A stretch of DNA of 64,000 nt from Microbacterium elymi. Lineage in GTDB: Bacteria; Actinomycetota; Actinomycetes; Actinomycetales; Microbacteriaceae. The DNA lies in NCBI RefSeq assembly GCF_021582895.2, contig NZ_CP091139.2, positions 248,001 to 312,000 of the forward strand, given 5' to 3'. Of this stretch, positions 1-8,858 are shown piece after piece. The position numbers and the translations under genes were made by a program. Numbering within the stretch: position 1 is the stretch's first letter; each line of letters begins with the position of its first letter. A model generated the notes under the pieces. The model worked only from the letters and a program-made list of their open reading frames with translations. It was not told where the DNA came from and did not search any database.

Positions 1-561
1 CTCCACCAGGCGATCCAGTTCGCGGTAGGCCGGCAGGAACTTGCGGATGTTCACCGACCAGTGGCGCCGGGTCACATCCGGTATCACCACGTGCAGGCGC
101 GATCCGTCCGGCAGGGACGCGTCGGCGAAGGGCTGGCTGAGGTCGACCCGCCGGCCGGTGGCCTGCAGCATCCGCTCGACGAGGTCGCGCACGGCCGTGT
201 CGGTGAGCACCAGCGGCACCCGCTGGGCCACGCCGTCGCGGGCGATGAAGATGCGGTCCGGAGCGTTGATCCACACCTCCTCGACCGTGGGATCATCCAG
301 ATACGCCTGCAGCGGGCCGAAGCCCGATACGGCCGCCAGCACGTCGCGCACGCACCCCTGCTCGTCGTCGATCGTGGCCACGCCCCGCGCCAGCGCATAG
401 TCGTTGAACCGGCGCACCTCGGCCCACGCGATCTGCGTCGCCCGCTCCGGATCGCGCGCCGGATCGGCCTGCGCCGCCCGCAGCCGGTCGCGCACCCGTT
501 CGGCGATGTGCTCGGCGGCGGGCGCGGCACCGTCGCCCTGCGACGCATAGGCCAGGCTCAT
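1..561 (-). CDS. Tad/CpaF-family secretion ATPase, N-terminal part (runs off left edge)
   Basis: This is the first 187 codons of a CpaF/TadA-type ATPase; the gene continues past base 1, so the Walker motifs are not visible. The reading frame is open without a stop from ATG at 561. The translated product carries the pre-ATPase region typical of the family: an acidic helical N-terminus, a stretch on predicted residues 80-110 (DDPTVEEVWINAPDRIF) that matches the 'evxxNgpdrv' segment, and R/H-rich strands ending in RKF. In this family the protein powers assembly of Flp/Tad pili or type II-like secretion at the cytoplasmic membrane. The start is supported by an AACGAT -10-like box six bases upstream. 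No other tad gene is in the window. Confidence 0.8.
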   Translation of the reverse strand, partial: MSLAYASQGDGAAPAAEHIAERVRDRLRAAQADPARDPERATQIAWAEVRRFNDYALARGVATIDDEQGCVRDVLAAVSGFGPLQAYLDDPTVEEVWINAPDRIFIARDGVAQRVPLVLTDTAVRDLVERMLQATGRRVDLSQPFADASLPDGSRLHVVIPDVTRRHWSVNIRKFLPAYRELDRLVE

Positions 562-567
562 ATCAGC

Positions 568-610
568 ATCGTTGCAGGAATCGCCGAACGGCCTCGAAAG
601 TTATCCACAG
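568..610 (-). promoter_or_regulatory. Promoter region of the Tad ATPase with DnaA-box-like TTATCCACA
   Basis: On the minus strand an AACGAT box (568-573) lies six bases before the ATG, consistent with a leaderless transcript. About 29 bases further upstream is CTGTGGATAA (601-610), which equals a consensus DnaA box (TTATCCACA) on the plus strand. A near copy of the surrounding sequence, TCCACAGGCTG followed by CCGGCGGC, occurs again near 2057-2077. The box resembles the CTGTGG half of the bipartite element described elsewhere in this window. Whether DnaA or another factor binds is not known from sequence. Confidence 0.4.
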
Positions 611-640
611 GCTGTCCGGCGGCGGAGCCGACGGTTACGG

Positions 641-1525
641 TCAGGTGAGCGGACTCACGACGTGCTTGACGAGCCTCCCCACGATTCCTTCCGGGTACCC
701 GCGCGGAAGGTTGAACACCAGGTGGGTCGCCCCCACGGCGATGAGCCTGCTTGCGGTCGCTCGGGTCGCCCCCAGGTCGTCGTAGCCGACCGTGAGCTGC
801 ACCGAACGGCCGAGGCTCGACGGGTCGCGTCCCGCTTCTGCACAGAGCGCATCGAGTCTCGCCGAGCGCTCGGCGAACGCGTCGACCGCGTTGTGCGGCG
901 GCCCCGGCATGTTCCAGACATCCGCCCGCTCGGCGACGAGGCGCAGCATCCGGTCGCCCCAGGCGCCCAGCAGCAGCGGAGGACGACGAGCCGGGTGCGG
1001 CTCGCTGACCGTCCCGCGCAGAGTGGTGAAGGGACCGTCGAAGTCGAACGGTCCTCCCGTCCACATCAGATCGAGGATGTCCAGTGTCTCGACGAGGCGT
1101 GCGATCCCCTCGCTCGGGCGAACGAGATCGATGCCGTAGGCGGCGTACTCCGCGACGGCGGGGTTCGCGGTGAAGCCCCCCGCACCCGCCGGCTGCACGG
1201 TGCCCCCGACACCGAGGCCCATGATCAGCCGGCCGCTGGAGATCGCATCGACCGTGCAAGCGATCTTGCCGAGATGTGCAGGATGTCGCAGCCGATTGCT
1301 CGTGACGAGCAGCCCGAGCTCCAGTCGCCGGGTCTGCGCCGCGAGGGCGCTCAGAAGCGTCCATCCCTCGAAGAGCGGGCCATCAGTCGGCGGGGCGAGC
1401 GGCATCAGATGATCCCAGAGCCAGGCGTCCGCGATCTCGGGCGCCGCGTCGGCATCACGCCACACGCGAACGACATCCTCATAGCCCACGTGCATGGGCG
1501 TGGTCTTGATTCCGAAGGTGACCAT
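641..1525 (-). CDS. Luciferase-like (LLM class) flavin/F420-dependent oxidoreductase
   Basis: The 294-residue product is an intact LLM-class monooxygenase of the TIM-barrel type. It starts with a GIKTTP strand, has AWLWDHL, the LLSALAAQT helix, the conserved LELGLLVTSNRLRHPAHLGK segment and the SSGRLIMGLGVG loop, which are hallmarks of F420- or FMN-dependent members such as tetrahydromethanopterin reductase-like proteins. The substrate cannot be predicted. It is divergent from a MarR-type regulator with tandem palindromes between them, so it is the likely regulatory target, perhaps in detoxification. Length fits the family (about 290). Confidence 0.85.
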   Translation of the reverse strand: MVTFGIKTTPMHVGYEDVVRVWRDADAAPEIADAWLWDHLMPLAPPTDGPLFEGWTLLSALAAQTRRLELGLLVTSNRLRHPAHLGKIACTVDAISSGRLIMGLGVGGTVQPAGAGGFTANPAVAEYAAYGIDLVRPSEGIARLVETLDILDLMWTGGPFDFDGPFTTLRGTVSEPHPARRPPLLLGAWGDRMLRLVAERADVWNMPGPPHNAVDAFAERSARLDALCAEAGRDPSSLGRSVQLTVGYDDLGATRATASRLIAVGATHLVFNLPRGYPEGIVGRLVKHVVSPLT

Positions 1526-1531
1526 GACGAG

Positions 1532-1537
1532 AGTATA
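1532..1537 (-). promoter_or_regulatory. -10 box of the LLM oxidoreductase gene (leaderless)
   Basis: TATACT on the minus strand is six bases from the ATG at 1525, the spacing expected when transcription starts at the start codon. No ribosome binding site is present. Confidence 0.6.
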
Positions 1538-1538
1538 T

Positions 1539-1570
1539 CGTCAGTGCGACTGATCGTCAGTGGTACTGAT
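1539..1570. promoter_or_regulatory. Tandem palindromic operator between LLM gene and MarR gene
   Basis: Two adjacent 16-base direct repeats, CGTCAGTGCGACTGAT and CGTCAGTGGTACTGAT, fill this stretch. Each contains the inverted repeat TCAGT-N3-ACTGA (1541-1553 and 1557-1569), with centres 16 bases apart. They lie between the -10 box of the LLM gene and the TAGATT -10 box (1570-1575) of the marR gene, so a dimer bound at each would block both promoters. This is the expected arrangement for an autoregulating MarR protein. Confidence 0.75.
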
Positions 1571-1581
1571 AGATTGGCGCC

Positions 1582-2037
1582 ATGGTGGACAATGTGACCC
1601 CGCTCGACGAGCGGCTCGGCTATCTGCTGAAGACCGCGTACGCCCGTCTCGCGCTACGGGTGGATGCGGCTCTGGCGACGTTGGCCCTCACGGCACGCCA
1701 ACTCGCCCTGCTCTCCGTCATCGCGTCCGACGAAGCGCTCTCGCAGATCGAGGTCAGTGCGCGACTGGGGGTCGACCGGACCTCGATCGTGGCGATGCTC
1801 GACGAATTGGAACGCATCGGACTCGTGGAACGGCGCCGAGACGAGCGGGACCGGCGCCGCAACACGCTGGCCCTCACCGCTTCCGGTCGAGTGCGGGTCA
1901 CCGCGGCCGAGAAGGCACGCGCGGATGTCGAGGCCGACTTCCTGGCGCGACTCGACGAAGACTCGACGCGACGGCTCGTCGCCGCGCTGCAGGCCCTCGC
2001 TGCCTCCTCGGACCGTCGTGATCACGCCCGCGCCTGA
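1582..2037 (+). CDS. MarR-family transcriptional regulator
   Basis: This intact 151-residue protein has the MarR winged helix-turn-helix: an N-terminal dimer helix with GYLLKTAYARL, LTARQLALLSVI, a recognition region SQIEVSARLGVDRTSIVAMLDELERIGLVER, and the wing RRRDERDRRRNTLALTASGR. It probably represses itself and the divergent LLM oxidoreductase through the tandem operator between the genes, and a small phenolic or similar ligand would release it; the ligand is not predictable. The ATG at 1582 has no ribosome binding site, but TAGATT six bases upstream suggests leaderless expression. Confidence 0.9.
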   Translation: MVDNVTPLDERLGYLLKTAYARLALRVDAALATLALTARQLALLSVIASDEALSQIEVSARLGVDRTSIVAMLDELERIGLVERRRDERDRRRNTLALTASGRVRVTAAEKARADVEADFLARLDEDSTRRLVAALQALAASSDRRDHARA

Positions 2038-2135
2038 CCACGCAGAGGGGACCTCGTCCACAGGCTGCCCGGCGGCCGAACAGTCGGGTTATCCCCACAG
2101 CGCGCACACAGCGCGCTCAGTAGACTGAGAACCGC

Positions 2136-2217
2136 GCGGGAGTGGTGAAAGCGGCAGACACGCAGGATTTAGGTTCCTGTGCCTTCGGGCGTGTGGGTTC
2201 AAGTCCCACCTTCCGCA
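2136..2217 (+). tRNA. tRNA-Leu (anticodon UAG)
   Basis: The acceptor arms GCGGGAG and CTTCCGC pair over seven bases with a single G-T. The anticodon stem CAGGA/TCCTG encloses the loop TTTAGGT, giving anticodon UAG for CUA codons. A long variable arm (TGCCTTCGGGCG) marks a class II tRNA, and the T arm GTGGG/TTCAAGT/CCCAC is perfect. The CCA end is not encoded. Confidence 0.92.
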
Positions 2218-2279
2218 CGGAGTGCCGCACTCTGCCGCTTCCGCTCCCGCTGTCCGCCCCTCTTCCGACGGGACTCCAC

Positions 2280-2973
2280 GTGCACCCAGCAGACCTCGTC
2301 CCCTGGCTCAGCCCCGAGACGATCATCGCCGCGGCCGGGCCCTGGGCCCTCCTGGTGGTGTGCTTCATCGTCTTCGCCGAGACCGGGCTGCTGATCGGCT
2401 TCATCCTCCCCGGCGATACGCTGCTGGTCATCTCCGGACTGCTGACGAACACCAGCGACATCTTCGGCCTGAACGTCTGGGTGGTCGCGCTGCTGATCGC
2501 CGTGGCCGCCTTCGTCGGCGGCGAGGTGGGCTATCTGATCGGCAGCGAAGGGCGGCCCCGCCGTGTTCGAGCGGAAGGAGTCGGGGCTGTTCAGCCGGCA
2601 GAACGTCGACCGCACGAACGCCTTCTTCGAGCGCTACGGCGGCCTGACCGTGGTCCTGGCCCGCTTCGTCCCGGTCGTGCGCACGTTCGCACCGGTCGCA
2701 GCCGGAGTGGGGCACATGCCCTGGCGCCGCTACTCCGTCTACAACCTGATCGGCGCCGTGCTCTGGGGCTTCGGCCTGACGATGCTCGGCTACGGCATCG
2801 GCTACATCCCGTGGGTGGCCAATTTCGTCACCGAGTACATCGACCTGATCCTGCTCGGCGTCGTGGTGATCACGATCACCGTCACCGTCTGGCACTACTT
2901 CCGGGAGCGCAGCAAGGTGCGCAGGGAGCTGGCCCGGACGCAGGCGCATCCGCCGACGGATGCCCCGGATTAG
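2280..2973 (+). CDS. DedA/SNARE-associated (VTT) family membrane protein, frameshifted
   Basis: The reconstructed protein of about 230 residues is a DedA-family integral membrane protein. The N-terminal part has FAETGLLIGFILPGDTLL, the family's re-entrant loop motif with conserved E and PGD, and the C-terminal part has the ARFVPVVRTFAPVAAG motif with the essential arginines. DedA proteins act in lipid flipping and membrane homeostasis. An extra base near 2549, directly after GGCAGC, breaks the frame; removing it joins the halves through FERKESGLF. The GTG at 2280 gives the expected N-terminus. The gene follows tRNA-Leu and overlaps the convergent ku end by four bases. Confidence 0.85.
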
Positions 2974-3851
2974 CCCGCCTTCTTCTTCTTCGAGCGCGTC
3001 CGACCACCGGCATCCGCCGACCCCTCCGCCTCGTCCTTCGCGTCGTCTGATGCCTTCGAGCCGCGGCCGGCGCGCGAGCGCTCGACACTGGCCCGCAGCG
3101 CCTCCATCAGGTCGATGACCTCGCCGCCGGTCTCCTCCTCGCGCTCGCCGAACGTCTCGGCGGTGTCGATCGTCTCGCCCTTGGCCAGCTTCGCGTCGAT
3201 GAGCGTGCGCAGCTCGTCCTGGTACTCGTCGGTGAACGAGGCGGGGTCGAAATCCGCCGCGAAGCTCTCCACCAGAGCCGCCGACAGCTTCAGCTCCTTG
3301 TCGGAGATCTTGACCGGCTCGTCGAGCCCACTGAACGCGGCATCCCGGATCTCATCGGCCCACCGCATGGTCTGCAGCGTCAGGACGTCGCCGCGCACCC
3401 GCAGCGCCGCCAGCCGGGTCTTCTGGCGCAGCGAGAAGCGCACGATCGCGGTGCGGTCGGTGCGCTCCAGCGTCTCGCGCAGCAGGGCGTAGGCCTTCGG
3501 CGAGTTCGAATCGGGCTCGAGGTAGTAGGGGCTCTCGAACAGCAGCGGGTCCAGCTGATCGGTCGGCACGAACTCGACGACCTCGATCTCGCGGCTGCGC
3601 TCGCTCGGCAGGGACGCCAGGTCCTCCTTGCTCAGCACGACAGTCTGCTCGCCGTCGTCGTACGCGCGGTCGATGTCGGCGTACGGCACGACCTCGCCGT
3701 CCAGCTCGCACACCCGCTGGTATCGGATGCGACCTCCGTCGGCGGCGTGCACCTGGTGCAGGCGCACGTCGTGGTCCTCGGTGGCGGCGTACACCTTGAC
3801 CGGCACGTTCACCAGCCCGAACGTGAGGGAGCCCTTCCAGATCGCTCTCAT
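2970..3851 (-). CDS. ku: Non-homologous end-joining protein Ku
   Basis: This intact 293-residue protein is a bacterial Ku homodimer subunit. It opens with MRAIWKGSLTFGLVNVPVK, the family signature, has the beta-barrel core through about residue 240, and ends in a Lys-rich tail (RSKKKKAG) typical of actinobacterial Ku, thought to contact DNA. Ku binds broken DNA ends and recruits LigD. It is divergent from ligD with 103 bases between starts, so both are probably expressed from a shared intergenic region. No frameshift is seen, unlike most neighbours. Confidence 0.96.
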   Translation of the reverse strand: MRAIWKGSLTFGLVNVPVKVYAATEDHDVRLHQVHAADGGRIRYQRVCELDGEVVPYADIDRAYDDGEQTVVLSKEDLASLPSERSREIEVVEFVPTDQLDPLLFESPYYLEPDSNSPKAYALLRETLERTDRTAIVRFSLRQKTRLAALRVRGDVLTLQTMRWADEIRDAAFSGLDEPVKISDKELKLSAALVESFAADFDPASFTDEYQDELRTLIDAKLAKGETIDTAETFGEREEETGGEVIDLMEALRASVERSRAGRGSKASDDAKDEAEGSADAGGRTRSKKKKAG

Positions 3852-3954
3852 GCACTCAGTACACACTGCGAACACGTACGGGGCAACGCCTTGAAGGATC
3901 GAGGATGTCGCGACGGGCGTGCGCGCGATGCCGGTCGGCGGGCAGGATGGGCAG

Positions 3955-6375
3955 ATGGGCGACGAACAGCTGGTGCAGATCGGCGGCCGCCGCCTGCGCC
4001 TGAGCCGTCTCGACAAGGTGCTCTATCCGGCCACCGGCACCACCAAGGGCGAGGTGATCGACTACTACACGCGGATCGCGCCCCTGCTGCTGCCGCACAT
4101 CACCGGGCGTCCGGTGACGCGCAAGCGGTGGCCGGAGGGCGTCGACCAGCCGCCGTTCTTCGCCAAGCACCTGGAGGCGGGAGCGCCGGAGTGGGTGCAC
4201 CGGCTGCCGATCCGCCACTCGACCGGCGAGAAGGACTATCCGCTCGTCGACGACCTGCCCACGCTGGTCTACCTCGCGCAGGTCGCGAGCCTCGAGCTGC
4301 ACGTGCCGCAGTGGCGGTTCGCCCCGGACGGCGGACGCGGCAATCCGGACCGCCTGGTCCTCGACCTCGACCCCGGACCGGGCACGGGCCTGGCCGAATG
4401 CGCGCAGGTCGCATTCTGGGCGCGCGCCATCCTGGCCGACATGGGGCTCGACCCGCATCCGGTCACCAGCGGCAGCAAGGGGATCCACCTGTACGCCGGA
4501 CTGGACCAGCAGCAGACCAGCGACCAGGCCTCCGCCGTGGCCCGCGAGCTCGCCCGCGCGCTGGAGGCCGATCACCCCGACCTGGTGGTCAGCCGGATGG
4601 CCAAGGAGCTGCGCGCCGGGCGCGTGCTCCTGGACTGGAGCCAGAACAACGGCAGCAAGACGACGATCGCCCCGTACTCGCTGCGCGGACGGGCGCACCC
4701 CACCGTCGCCGCACCGCGCACCTGGGAGGAGCTGGCCGCCCCCGGACTCGCCCAGCTCGAGATCGCCGAGGTGCTCGAGCGCGCCGACCGGATCGGCGAC
4801 CCGATGGGTGCGCTCGGGTTCCGCGCCGGCGGCCGGGCCGCGGCATCCGGCCCGCTGTCGGCCTACATCGCCAAACGCGACCCGTCCCGCACCCCCGAGC
4901 CGGTGCCCGGCAACCCGCTGGCCGCACCCACGCCGGCGGGCAGCCGCCTCGATTCGTCATCCAGGAGCATCATGCCCGGCGACTGCATTGGGATCTGCGG
5001 CTCGAGCACGACGGCGTGTTCGTGAGCTGGGCGGTGCCGCGCGGGGTGCCGCCGACCAGTGGCCGGAACAGCCTTGCCGTGATGACCGAGGACCATCCGC
5101 TGGAGTACGGCTCGTTCGAGGGCGCGATCCCGCGCGGCGAATACGGCGGCGGCAGCGTCACGATCTGGGACGACGGCCGCTACGATCCGGAGAAGTGGCG
5201 CGACGACGAGGTCATCTTCACCGCGCACGGCCGACCGGGTGGGCCGCTGGGAACCGTGCGGCTGGCGCTGATCCGCACACAGGGCGCCGGCGAGAAGTCC
5301 AGCTGGCTGCTGCATCGGACCAAGACGGATGCGGACGGCCGCGTGCAGTCCGACGGCGCTCCGGTGGCGGCCTCGGACCAGGCCGATCCGGAGCCGGCGC
5401 ATCGCGCCGCCGCGGTCGCGCCGATGCTGTCCACAGCGGCCAAGCCGTCCGTGGCGCGGGCCGCCGCCGAACGCTGGGGTGCGTGGGCCGAGGTCAAGTG
5501 GGACGGCATTCGTGCGCTCGGCGTGTGGGACGGCCACGCGCTGCGCCTGTTCGCCCGCAGCGGCACCGACATCACCGCGCGCTACCCCGAGCTGACCGGA
5601 CACGACGCGGGGCTGGGCGAGACATCCGCCGTCGTCGACGGCGAGGTGATAGCACTGGATGCCGCGGGACGGCCGAGTTTCACCCGGCTCCAGAGCCGGA
5701 TGCACCTGACGGGGGCGCGGCAGATCGCGGCCGAGCGCGCGCACACGCCGGTGCGGTACCACATGTTCGACGTGCTCGCCGTCGGCGACGAGGACGTCGC
5801 GGCCCGGCCGCTGCGCGAGCGGCGCCGGCTTCTGGAGCGGCTGGTCCGGGAAGCGATCGACGAGATCGCGGTGCCGCCGGTGTTCGATGACGTCGACGAC
5901 GCGCTTGCGACCGCCCAGCGGCTGCGGCTGGAGGGGATCGTCGTGAAGAACCCTGCCTCGCGCTACCGGCGGGGCCAGCGGTCGGACGACTGGCTGAAGG
6001 TGAAGCTCACCCGGACCCAGGAGGTCGTGATCGGGGCGATCAGGCCCGGGCGCGGGGGCCGGTCCGGGTCGATCGGATCGCTGCTCCTCGGGATCCCGGG
6101 GCCGGACGGGCTGCGGTACGCCGGGCGGGTGGGCAGCGGGTTCAGCGACTCGGTGCTCGCGCGACTGCAGGAGCTGCTCGAGCCGCTGCGCAAGCGACGA
6201 GAACCCGTTCGTCGGCGTGCCGCCGACCGATGCGCGCGACGCCCTGTGGGTGCGTCCGCAGCTGGTGGGCGAGGTGGAGTTCGCCGAGTTCAGCCCGGGC
6301 GGCATCCTGCGTCATGCCCGGTGGCGCGGCCTGCGGCCCGACAAGTCCCCCGCCGACGTGCGCCGCGAGTCCTGA
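3955..6375 (+). CDS. ligD: Multifunctional DNA ligase D (polymerase, phosphoesterase, ligase), frameshifted
   Basis: The reconstructed protein of about 806 residues repairs double-strand breaks together with Ku. Domain order is polymerase/primase (about 1-300; DLDPGPGT metal site and SGSKGIHLY), 3'-phosphoesterase (about 330-480; HHARRLHWDLRLEHDG and the GEYGGGSVTIWD strand), and ATP-dependent ligase (about 510-806; EVKWDGIRA with the nucleotidyl lysine, DGEVIALD, LEGIVVKN, DWLKVK). This POL-PE-LIG order is the mycobacterial arrangement. Two shifts are present: one base is missing near 4945, and an A is inserted near 6192 in CTGCGCAAGCGAC. They cancel in length, and the C-terminus EFAEFSPGGILRHARW is restored. 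Confidence 0.93.
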
Positions 6376-6403
6376 CCCCCGCTGTCCCCTCTCACTTCCC
6401 CGC

Positions 6404-6479
6404 GAAATCGTACGATCCGGCCCACTGCACATGAAACTCGGCCGAAATTGATGTGCACTCGGCCAAATCGTACGATTTC
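6404..6479. repeat. Intergenic imperfect palindrome with ATCGTACGAT cores
   Basis: GAAATCGTACGAT (6404-6416) is repeated inverted as ATCGTACGATTTC (6467-6479). The complementarity extends inwards, with mismatches, to CTGCACAT and ATGTGCA, leaving a loop of about 20 bases. The stretch is much richer in A and T than its surroundings. It lies between the convergent ends of ligD and the cation exporter gene. It could be a bidirectional terminator, or a copy of a small palindromic repeat family; only one copy is visible here. Confidence 0.6.
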
Positions 6480-6497
6480 AACGAGAGGAAGGGCGGG

Positions 6498-7407
6498 TCA
6501 GTCGTGAGGGGCGGGCTCGTCGTGGCCGGCCGGCTCGAGCTGGAACGTCGAGTGCTCCACGTCGAAGTGAGTGGACAGGCACCCCTGCAGCTCCGACAGG
6601 ATGTCGCCGGCCCGCCCGGCCCGCAGCGCATCGGCGTCGACCACGACGTGCGCGGTGAACACGGGGGCGCCGCGGGTGAGCTGCCACACGTGCACGTCGT
6701 GCACGTCGCGTACACCGGGAGTGGACAGGATGTGCTCGCGGATCGCCTGCACATGCGTGTCCTTGGGCGCCGACTCGCCCAGCACCGAGACCACCTCGCG
6801 CAGCAGCCCGACCGCGCGCGGCACGATCATCGCCGCGATCAGCAGCGAGGCGATGGCGTCGGCGGGCGCCCATCCCGTGGCGAGGATCACGACCGCGGCC
6901 ACGATCACCAGCGCCGACCCGATCAGGTCGCCCATCACCTCCAGGTACGCGCCGCGCACGTTCATGCCTGCGCTTCTGCGCCGCCGACAGCAGCCACATC
7001 GCGACCGCGTTCGCGCACAGCCCGACGATGGCCACGACCAGCATCACCCCGCCCTGCACCTCGGCGGCGGCACCGTGCTCGAGCCGCAGCACCGCCGCGA
7101 CCGCGACCGATGCCGACAGGACGATGAGGATGACGGCGTTGACCAGGGCGCCGAACACCTCGGCGCGCTGATAGCCGAAGGTGCGCCGGTCGTTCGCCGG
7201 CCGGGCGGCGACGATGCTGGCCACCAGAGCGATCACCAGAGCCGCAGCATCCGTGAACATGTGCGCGGCGTCCGCGAGCAGCGCGAGCGACCCCGACAGC
7301 ACCGCACCGATCACCTGCACGACCATCACCACGCCGGTCAGGGCGAGCGAGATCGCCAGCAGCCGCCGGTTGTCGGCGCCGCGGATGCCGGGCGCGTGAT
7401 CGTGCAT
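6498..7407 (-). CDS. Cation diffusion facilitator (CDF/ZnT) family exporter, frameshifted
   Basis: The reconstructed protein of about 302 residues is a CDF transporter exporting Zn2+, Co2+ or a similar divalent cation by proton antiport. Its N-terminus is His-rich and the first helix runs through residues 15-40. The metal-site motif LADAAHMFTDA (HxxxD) and the family signature RSMNVRGAYLEVMGD are present, and the cytoplasmic domain ends in VHVWQLTRG and a His/Asp-rich tail. The break near 6960 is GCGCAGC read as GCGCAGGC; removing one G restores SMNVRG. TAGCCT (7414-7419) six bases before the ATG indicates a leaderless transcript. Confidence 0.9.
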
Positions 7408-7413
7408 AGCCCC

Positions 7414-7419
7414 AGGCTA
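7414..7419 (-). promoter_or_regulatory. -10 box of the CDF exporter (leaderless)
   Basis: TAGCCT on the minus strand is six bases from the ATG at 7407. No Shine-Dalgarno sequence lies between. Confidence 0.5.
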
Positions 7420-7497
7420 GGACGATGGATGCCGCGGCCCGGCCGTTTCGGCCCTGTCGGGAATGAGTCTGCTTCTCACTGCCCGCCGCGCCGCGGG

Positions 7498-8092
7498 CTA
7501 CAGGAGCTCGCAAGGCGGGCCGAGGGCCCGGAACGCGCGGGCGCGGTGCGAGGCGGCCGCCTTCTCGTCATCCGTCCATTCCCCGACCGTGCGCTCGACC
7601 GTCGTCGGCTGCTCGTCCGGGATGAAGATCGGGTCGTAGCCGAATCCGCCGTCGCCGCGTGCGGCCGTCGCGATCCGGCCGGGCCAGATGCCCTCCACCA
7701 CGTGCTCCGCACCCGGGCAGCACGAGCGCGATCACCGAGGTGAAGTGCGCCGCGCGGTGCGGGTCGGCGATGTCCGAGATCTGGTCGAGGAGCAGCTCGA
7801 GGTTGGCCACGGCGTCCTTCTGGTGTCCGGCCCAGTACGCCGAGAAGATCCCGGGGGCGCCGCCGAGCACGTCCACGCACACCCCGGAGTCGTCGGCGAA
7901 CGAGGGCAGCCCGGTGTGCGTGGCCGCGGCCCGCGCCTTGATCAGCGCGTTCTGCGCGAACGTGACGCCGTCCTCGACCGGTTCGGGACCGTCATAACCG
8001 AGCAGCTCGAAGTCGGGGCGGGATACCGCGACGATCTGCGCGAACTCGGTGACCTTGTGCGGGTTGTGCGTGGCCAGGACCGCGCGGCTCAC
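7498..8092 (-). CDS. rdgB: XTP/dITP pyrophosphatase (RdgB/HAM1), frameshifted
   Basis: The reconstructed protein of about 197 residues hydrolyses non-canonical purine triphosphates (ITP, XTP) to monophosphates, cleaning the nucleotide pool. It starts [12 protein letters not shown], which matches the family's ATxNxxK motif, and has [21 protein letters not shown] with the catalytic Asp pair, plus [12 protein letters not shown] and SHRARAF near the end. An extra base near 7718, in the CCGGGTGCGG context, breaks the frame at the [11 protein letters not shown] segment. The GTG start overlaps the rph stop (GTGA), so the two are translationally coupled. Confidence 0.92.
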
Positions 8093-8831
8093 GCCCGCTC
8101 CCCCAGCACGCCGGCTTGGACCTCGCGCAGCTGCGCGCAAGCCGTCCACGCCCAGCTCGAGCAGCCGGTCCAGCTCGCTCTTGTCGAACGGCGCGCCCTC
8201 GGCGGTGCCCTGCACCTCTACGAACAGCCCGCGCCCGGTGACCACGACGTTCATGTCGGTCTCGGCGCGCACGTCCTCGACGTACGCCAGATCGAGCATC
8301 GCCTCGCCGTCGATGATGCCGACCGACACGGCCGCGACGGAGTCGAACAGAACCGTCGCCTTCTGGCCGATGAACTTCTTCTCACGGCCCCACGCGATCG
8401 CGTCGGCGAGGGCGACATAGGCGCCGGTGATCGCCGCGGTGCGGGTGCCGCCGTCGGCCTGCAGCACGTCGCAGTCGATCACGATGGTGTTCTCGCCGAG
8501 CGCCTTGGTGTCCACCACTGCGCGCAGCGCGCGCCCGACCAGCCGGGAGATCTCGTGCGTGCGACCGCCGATCCGCCCCTTCACCGATTCGCGGTCGTTG
8601 CGGGTGTTCGTCGCTCGGGGCAGCATCGCGTATTCGGCGGTGACCCAGCCCTTCCCCTTGCCGGTGAGCCATCGCGGCACGCCGTTGGTGAACGACGCCG
8701 TGCACAGCACCTTGGTGTTCCCGAAGCTCACCAGCGCCGAGCCCTCGGCCTGCGCGCTCCAGCCCCGTTCGATCGTCACCGGGCGCAAGCTGGTCCACAG
8801 CGCGGCCATCCGCGCGAGCGTTGTCGGTCAT
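8089..8831 (-). CDS. rph: Ribonuclease PH, frameshifted
   Basis: The reconstructed protein of about 246 residues is the phosphorolytic 3'-5' exoribonuclease that trims tRNA 3' ends. It begins [24 protein letters not shown] and has [54 protein letters not shown] and [13 protein letters not shown], all RNase PH hallmarks. Two insertions break it, both GCGCAGC read as GCGCAAGC: one near 8788 just after the start, and one near 8144 close to the end. With both removed the protein ends in the normal helix ([12 protein letters not shown]). It sits between murI and rdgB, a frequent actinobacterial order. Confidence 0.93.
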
Positions 8832-8858
8832 GTGGGTCCTCTCGAGGGGTGGATGCCG

